Positions 5,181-8,498 of a stretch of DNA of 8,498 bases are shown piece after piece. The first letter of the stretch is position 1, and every line of letters starts with the position of its first letter. A program made the translations under genes and the position numbers. Origin of the DNA: Bordetella parapertussis (lineage in GTDB: Bacteria; Pseudomonadota; Gammaproteobacteria; Burkholderiales; SG8-39). The stretch is taken from contig CAMDRY010000118.1 in assembly GCA_945906975.1 (NCBI GenBank), positions 1 through 8,498 of the forward strand, in the 5' to 3' direction. The notes below the pieces were generated by a model that had not been told where the DNA came from, ran no database searches, and worked only from the letters and a program-made list of their open reading frames with translations.

Positions 5181-6528
5181 GTCTGTCTACAGTTGCACCG
5201 AGTGCGGCGCAACCGCACCGAAGTGGCAGGGGCAATGTCCCGGGTGCGGCGCCTGGAATACATTGGTGGAAAGCGTGGCCGAGTCGGCTGCCAGCACGCA
5301 GCACCGTTACAGCGGTCTGGCCAAACCGGCGCAGTTGCAGCCTCTGTCCGAAGTGCGCGCCAAGGAACTTCCGCGTGTTCCAACCGGAATAGGTGAATTC
5401 GACCGGGTTCTGGGGGGTGGACTGGTTGCCGGACAGGTTGTGCTCATAGGAGGCGATCCGGGCGTGGGGAAATCGACGCTGCTGCTGCAAGCCCTGGCGC
5501 AGATGTCGCAGTCGCAGCACGTGGTTTACGTGAGCGGGGAGGAGTCAGCCGAACAGATCGCGATGCGCGCGTCTCGGCTCGATATCGACGCAGGGAGGCT
5601 AGACCTGTTGGCAGAAATCCAGTTGGAGAAAATTTTCTCGGCGCTGCAGGATGCCAAGCCCCAATTCGCCGTGATCGATTCGATCCAGACCGTCTACTCA
5701 GATGCACTGAGCTCGGCACCCGGGTCGGTGGCGCAGGTGCGCGAATGTGCCGCGCAACTCACCCGGCTGGCCAAAAGCATTGGCATAACTATCATTCTTG
5801 TGGGGCACGTAACCAAAGAGGGCGCGCTTGCCGGGCCGCGTGTGCTTGAGCATATTGTGGACACCGTGCTTTACTTTGAGGGCGATACCCATCAGAGCTT
5901 CCGGCTCATCCGCGCAATCAAGAATCGTTTTGGCGCGGTGAATGAACTCGGTGTGTTTGCAATGACGGAAAAGGGACTGAAGGGGGTTTCCAATCCATCG
6001 GCCATTTTTCTATCCCAGCACGCAGAGCCGGTCGCCGGTTCCTGTGTCCTGGTGACGCAGGAAGGGACACGGCCGCTCTTGGTTGAGGTACAAGCGCTCG
6101 TTGACACGGCGCACGCCCCCAATCCACGCCGGCTTTCGGTGGGGTTGGAGCAAAATCGTCTGGCCATGCTGCTTGCCGTGTTGCACCGGCACGCCGGGAT
6201 CGCCTGCTATGACCAGGATGTTTTCGTCAATGCGGTTGGCGGTGTTCGTATCACCGAGCCAGCCGCGGATTTAGCGGTGTTGCTGGCCGTGGTGTCTTCT
6301 TTGACAGACCGGCCGCTGGCAAAAAAAATGGTTGTGTTCGGCGAAGTGGGTTTGGCCGGCGAGGTGCGCCCGGCGCCGCGCGGACAGGAGCGTCTGCGGG
6401 AGGCGGCGAAGCTCGGATTCACGCAAGCGATTATTCCGACCGCCAACCAGCCGCGGCAGCCGATAGATGGCATCGAGATTATCGCCGTTGACCGTCTGGC
6501 CGAAGCGGTCGCAAGGTTGCGCGGCTGA
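5167..6528 (+). CDS. radA: DNA repair protein RadA (Sms), branch-migration ATPase
   Basis: RecA-like hexameric helicase that processes recombination intermediates and extends D-loops with RecA. The product is 453 aa, the normal length. In order: an N-terminal zinc finger with C10-X2-C13-X10-C24-X2-C27; a RecA-fold ATPase with Walker A GGDPGVGKST (K102) and Walker B AVIDSIQT (D171); the RadA-specific KNRFG motif beginning at K252; and a C-terminal Lon-protease-like domain. In that domain the position of Lon's catalytic Ser is Ala (A366 in EPAADLA), so no protease activity is expected, as is normal for RadA. Start: ATG 5167 gives MAKPKSVYSC like other RadA proteins; an adjacent ATG at 5164 would add one Met. 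The frame is open further upstream inside alr, but that part is shadow. The start lies inside the end of alr with no strong Shine-Dalgarno, so translational coupling is likely. Confidence 0.96.
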   Translation: MAKPKSVYSCTECGATAPKWQGQCPGCGAWNTLVESVAESAASTQHRYSGLAKPAQLQPLSEVRAKELPRVPTGIGEFDRVLGGGLVAGQVVLIGGDPGVGKSTLLLQALAQMSQSQHVVYVSGEESAEQIAMRASRLDIDAGRLDLLAEIQLEKIFSALQDAKPQFAVIDSIQTVYSDALSSAPGSVAQVRECAAQLTRLAKSIGITIILVGHVTKEGALAGPRVLEHIVDTVLYFEGDTHQSFRLIRAIKNRFGAVNELGVFAMTEKGLKGVSNPSAIFLSQHAEPVAGSCVLVTQEGTRPLLVEVQALVDTAHAPNPRRLSVGLEQNRLAMLLAVLHRHAGIACYDQDVFVNAVGGVRITEPAADLAVLLAVVSSLTDRPLAKKMVVFGEVGLAGEVRPAPRGQERLREAAKLGFTQAIIPTANQPRQPIDGIEIIAVDRLAEAVARLRG

Positions 6529-6550
6529 TAGGGTGGCGTGATGCAAAGAT

Positions 6551-6583
6551 GCTGGAAACCCGCGCCGGATGGGCGTTTCCAGC
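6551..6583. terminator. Stem-loop in the convergent radA / Bug-gene gap
   Basis: GCTGGAAAC (6551-6559) and GTTTCCAGC (6575-6583) form a perfect 9-bp stem around a 15-base GC-rich loop, 22 bases after the radA stop and 20 bases beyond the stop of the opposing gene. This is the natural place for a bidirectional terminator. No T-run follows on either strand, so termination efficiency is uncertain; it may instead protect 3' ends. Confidence 0.5.
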
Positions 6584-6603
6584 CACTAGCGGCGCTGAAA
6601 TAC

Positions 6604-7614
6604 TTAGTCAGCCTGTATCTTGGCAGCTTTTACGACGGTCGCCCATTTTGAGGTTTCGGCCCTGATCATCGCGGCAAACTCCTCCGGCGTGCCGCCGCCG
6701 ACCTGATTTCCCTGGCCGAGGAGAATTTCACGCACCTCAGGCATGGCCAGGACCTTGTTAATGGCAGCATTGATTTTTTGCACCACCTCGCGCGGTGTTC
6801 CCGCCGGCGCAATCACGCCCTGCCAGTTGCTCGACTCAAAGCCGGCGATGCCCGATTCGATCATTGTCGGCACGTCGGGCAGCACAGACAGTCGTTCAGA
6901 ACTGGTGACCGCCAGCGGCCGCAGTTTGCCGGCCTTGATGGCCGGGAGCGCCGCGTAAGTCAGTTCGAACATCATGTCGACGTGGCCGCCCATGAGATCG
7001 CTTGTGGCCGGCGCACCACCCTTATAGGGAATGTGTTGAATGTCGATACCTGTCATGGCTTTGAACATCTCACCGGACAAATGATGGGAGCCACCGGTGC
7101 CCGAGGAGGCAAAGCCCATTCCCGGTTTTGTCTTTGCCAGGGCGATCAATTCCTTTACTGACTTGACCGGTGTCACCGGATTGACCATCAGCACCAGTGG
7201 CCCGCGTTCGATCAGCACCACCGGTGCGAAGTCTTTTTGCGGATTGTAAGGCAGGCTTTTCATCAGGCTTGGATTGACCGCCAGCGGGGCGAAATTTCCC
7301 ATGCCTATGGTGTAGCCATCGGGGGCGGCTTTAGCGAGTAAATCGGTGCCGAGGACACCGCCCGCACCTGGTTTGGGCTCGACGATGACCGCTTGGCCCC
7401 ACATTTCTGCCAGGCGTGCGCCGATCAGGCGCGCGCGCAGGTCGGCTGAACCGCCGGCGGCGTAGGGAACGATCCAGCGGACCGGTTTGTTTGGGAAACT
7501 GGTAGTACCCTGGCCCAGCGCAAACGTTGGCGACAATGTCATTGTAATTGCCATGACTGTGGCGATGATGGCGGGCCATGCGCGGATCTGGCGGGATGAG
7601 TGGTTCTGGTTCAA
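6604..7614 (-). CDS. Orphan Bug/TctC-family periplasmic solute-binding protein
   Basis: Likely a secreted binding protein of the tripartite tricarboxylate transporter (Bug) family, which captures small carboxylates in the periplasm. The product is 336 aa, slightly above the usual size because of a long signal peptide: basic start, hydrophobic stretch AIIATVMAITMTL, probable cleavage after ALG at residue 34. Family features follow: KPVRWIVPYAAGGSADLRAR, then VEPKPGAGGVLGTDLLAKAAPDGYTIGMG, the conserved glycine-rich ligand loops, and TSSERLSVLPDVPTMIESG in the second lobe. The start is TTG at 7614-7612, chosen because AGGAG lies 8 bases upstream and the full signal peptide is kept; the next ATGs would cut the signal's basic end. 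No tctA/tctB membrane genes are nearby, so it is an orphan like most Bug proteins. The ligand cannot be told from sequence. Convergent with radA, 53 bases downstream of hpnE. Confidence 0.9.
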   Translation of the reverse strand: MNQNHSSRQIRAWPAIIATVMAITMTLSPTFALGQGTTSFPNKPVRWIVPYAAGGSADLRARLIGARLAEMWGQAVIVEPKPGAGGVLGTDLLAKAAPDGYTIGMGNFAPLAVNPSLMKSLPYNPQKDFAPVVLIERGPLVLMVNPVTPVKSVKELIALAKTKPGMGFASSGTGGSHHLSGEMFKAMTGIDIQHIPYKGGAPATSDLMGGHVDMMFELTYAALPAIKAGKLRPLAVTSSERLSVLPDVPTMIESGIAGFESSNWQGVIAPAGTPREVVQKINAAINKVLAMPEVREILLGQGNQVGGGTPEEFAAMIRAETSKWATVVKAAKIQAD

Positions 7615-7622
7615 TCGATTGA

Positions 7623-7627
7623 CTCCT
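7623..7627 (-). promoter_or_regulatory. Ribosome-binding site deciding the TTG start of the Bug gene
   Basis: AGGAG on the minus strand, within TAGAGGAGTCAATCGATTG, is 8 bases before the TTG codon. No ATG or GTG in frame lies at a suitable distance, so this site is the main reason for choosing TTG. Confidence 0.7.
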
Positions 7628-7658
7628 CTAGGTTTGTCCCGCCTGGGTATGCTGGCAA

Positions 7659-7664
7659 ATTATA
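7659..7664 (-). promoter_or_regulatory. Candidate -10 box for the Bug gene
   Basis: TATAAT on the minus strand matches the sigma-70 -10 consensus exactly and lies 3 bases after the hpnE stop codon. Transcription would start near 7652, leaving a leader of about 37 bases with a good ribosome site. The hexamer 17 bases upstream, inside the end of hpnE, is a poor -35 (TCGCCG). It suggests the Bug gene can be transcribed apart from hpnE. Confidence 0.45.
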
Positions 7665-7667
7665 AAG

Positions 7668-8498
7668 TCAGGCGCCGCTTGCGGCGATGCGCGCGCAGGC
7701 CAGTCCACTGCGCACCGCTGTTTCCAGCGTCGCCGGGTAGGGACTTTCGGTATAGTCGCCGGCGAGCAACAGCCCGGGCTGGGAAGTACGATGCGCAGGC
7801 CGACTCGTAGCCGGGTTGCAGGCAAAGGTGGCGCGTTTCTCGGCGATAACGCGCTGCCAGAGTGGCGAGGGCAAGGCTGCGATGTGTTGGCTTAACTCGG
7901 CATGGACAGCGACCCCGAAGGCGTCTTGTGTCAGGGCCTGATGCGCGCCGGAAGCGCTAACGACCGCGGCGATAAGGCCTGGATAGCCGGAAAGGGCGCC
8001 TCTATCGAAGGCCCACTGGATGACGCCGCCGGTAAAGCCGAGCATGGGAAAGGGGAGTGTGACGCCGGCCGGATATTGCAGGTAACAGGTGTAAATGGGC
8101 TGGTAGTCGAATGCAGCGATGGCCGCGCGTTCTGTCTCGAGTCCGGGAATGCCTTCGAGCAAAGCTGCGGCGTGATGCGGCCCGGTGGCGAGAATGACGT
8201 GGGTGAAGCGCTGTGGGCGGTCGTCCAGGCGCCACGCGTCCCCATCGGGAGCGGGCCGAACCTTACGTACCGCCTCCCCCAGATTGACCTGCCCGCCATG
8301 AGCCTTGATGTAGGTTGAGGCGGGTTCCGGGAACAGGGCGCTGAGGTCGACCTGCGGGAGCAGCATGTCGCTGTTTTCGCGTCGGCCGGTCAGACTGTCG
8401 CGCAGCACACAGGCGAACACCTGTGCCGAAGCGCTGGCGATAGGCGTGTTGAGCGCGGACACGCAAAGTGGCTCCCACAAATACGCGACCAGAGCGCC
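7668..8498 (-). CDS. hpnE: Hydroxysqualene dehydroxylase HpnE, C-terminal part (5' end outside window)
   Basis: FAD-dependent amine-oxidase/desaturase-type enzyme that reduces hydroxysqualene to squalene, the last step of the HpnC-HpnD-HpnE route feeding hopanoid synthesis. About 276 residues are visible, and the frame is open to the right edge (GALVAYLWEPLC before the first possible TTG at 8480), so the FAD-binding N-terminus with its GxGxxG motif is outside. HpnE-type landmarks are LWEPLCVSALNTP, the SAQVFACVLRDSL stretch, DMLLPQVDLSALFPEPA, FTHVILATGPHHAAALL (end of the dinucleotide-binding region), and the C-terminal FAD motif LLLAGDYTESPYPATLETAV. The stop is TGA at 7670-7668. A phytoene-desaturase-like carotenoid enzyme is a less likely alternative. 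hpnC and hpnD would be expected just right of the window. The downstream Bug gene lies on the same strand, but with its own probable promoter. Confidence 0.88.
   Translation of the reverse strand, partial: GALVAYLWEPLCVSALNTPIASASAQVFACVLRDSLTGRRENSDMLLPQVDLSALFPEPASTYIKAHGGQVNLGEAVRKVRPAPDGDAWRLDDRPQRFTHVILATGPHHAAALLEGIPGLETERAAIAAFDYQPIYTCYLQYPAGVTLPFPMLGFTGGVIQWAFDRGALSGYPGLIAAVVSASGAHQALTQDAFGVAVHAELSQHIAALPSPLWQRVIAEKRATFACNPATSRPAHRTSQPGLLLAGDYTESPYPATLETAVRSGLACARIAASGA

Noticed and set aside
1..8498. CRISPR array, tRNA/rRNA, insertion sequence, phage or defence genes
   Set aside because: I looked for spaced direct repeats, cloverleaf-like sequence, transposase or integrase motifs and toxin-antitoxin pairs and saw none. 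The window is occupied by recognisable chromosomal genes.

Overview
The window reads as a chromosomal segment of a moderately GC-rich betaproteobacterium, probably Burkholderiales-like. The clues are a Bug/TctC-type solute-binding protein (a family greatly expanded in that order), a family-4 uracil-DNA glycosylase, a divergent lplT / alr-radA arrangement that I recall from betaproteobacteria, and a squalene/hopanoid gene of the HpnE type. The taxonomic call is inference from gene content, not from a marker gene.

Layout, left to right. (1) Positions 1-431, plus strand: the C-terminal part of a type-4 uracil-DNA glycosylase, cut by the window edge. (2) 432-758: a gene-free stretch with a 6-bp GC hairpin and, close to the next gene, a striking 9+2+9 perfect inverted repeat. 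(3) 759-2456, plus: a membrane-bound class III adenylate cyclase (TM - periplasmic sensor - TM - HAMP - cyclase). (4) 2460-3755, minus: the lysophospholipid transporter LplT, tail-to-tail with the cyclase and only 3 bases apart. (5) 3756-4082: a divergent control region. It holds a possible 51-codon small ORF coupled to lplT by an ATGA overlap, and a consensus TATAAT box for alr. (6) 4083-5180 and 5167-6528, plus: alr (alanine racemase) and radA (DNA repair ATPase), overlapping by 14 bases and almost certainly one transcript. (7) 6529-6603: convergent gap with a stem-loop. (8) 6604-7614, minus: an orphan periplasmic Bug/TctC-like binding protein with a TTG start and good Shine-Dalgarno. (9) 7668-8498, minus: the C-terminal two thirds of HpnE, hydroxysqualene dehydroxylase, running off the right edge.

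Functionally this is mostly housekeeping. It covers base-excision and recombination repair (udg, radA), cell-wall D-alanine supply (alr), phospholipid turnover (lplT) and triterpenoid synthesis (hpnE). Two environment-sensing or uptake elements, the sensor-cyclase and the orphan Bug protein, sit between them. I see no mobile element, CRISPR array, tRNA, rRNA or defence locus, and no clear new multi-gene system. The points most worth a second look are non-coding or small: the dyad in front of the cyclase, the lplT leader ORF with its hairpins, and an unusual PLP-lysine loop in Alr.
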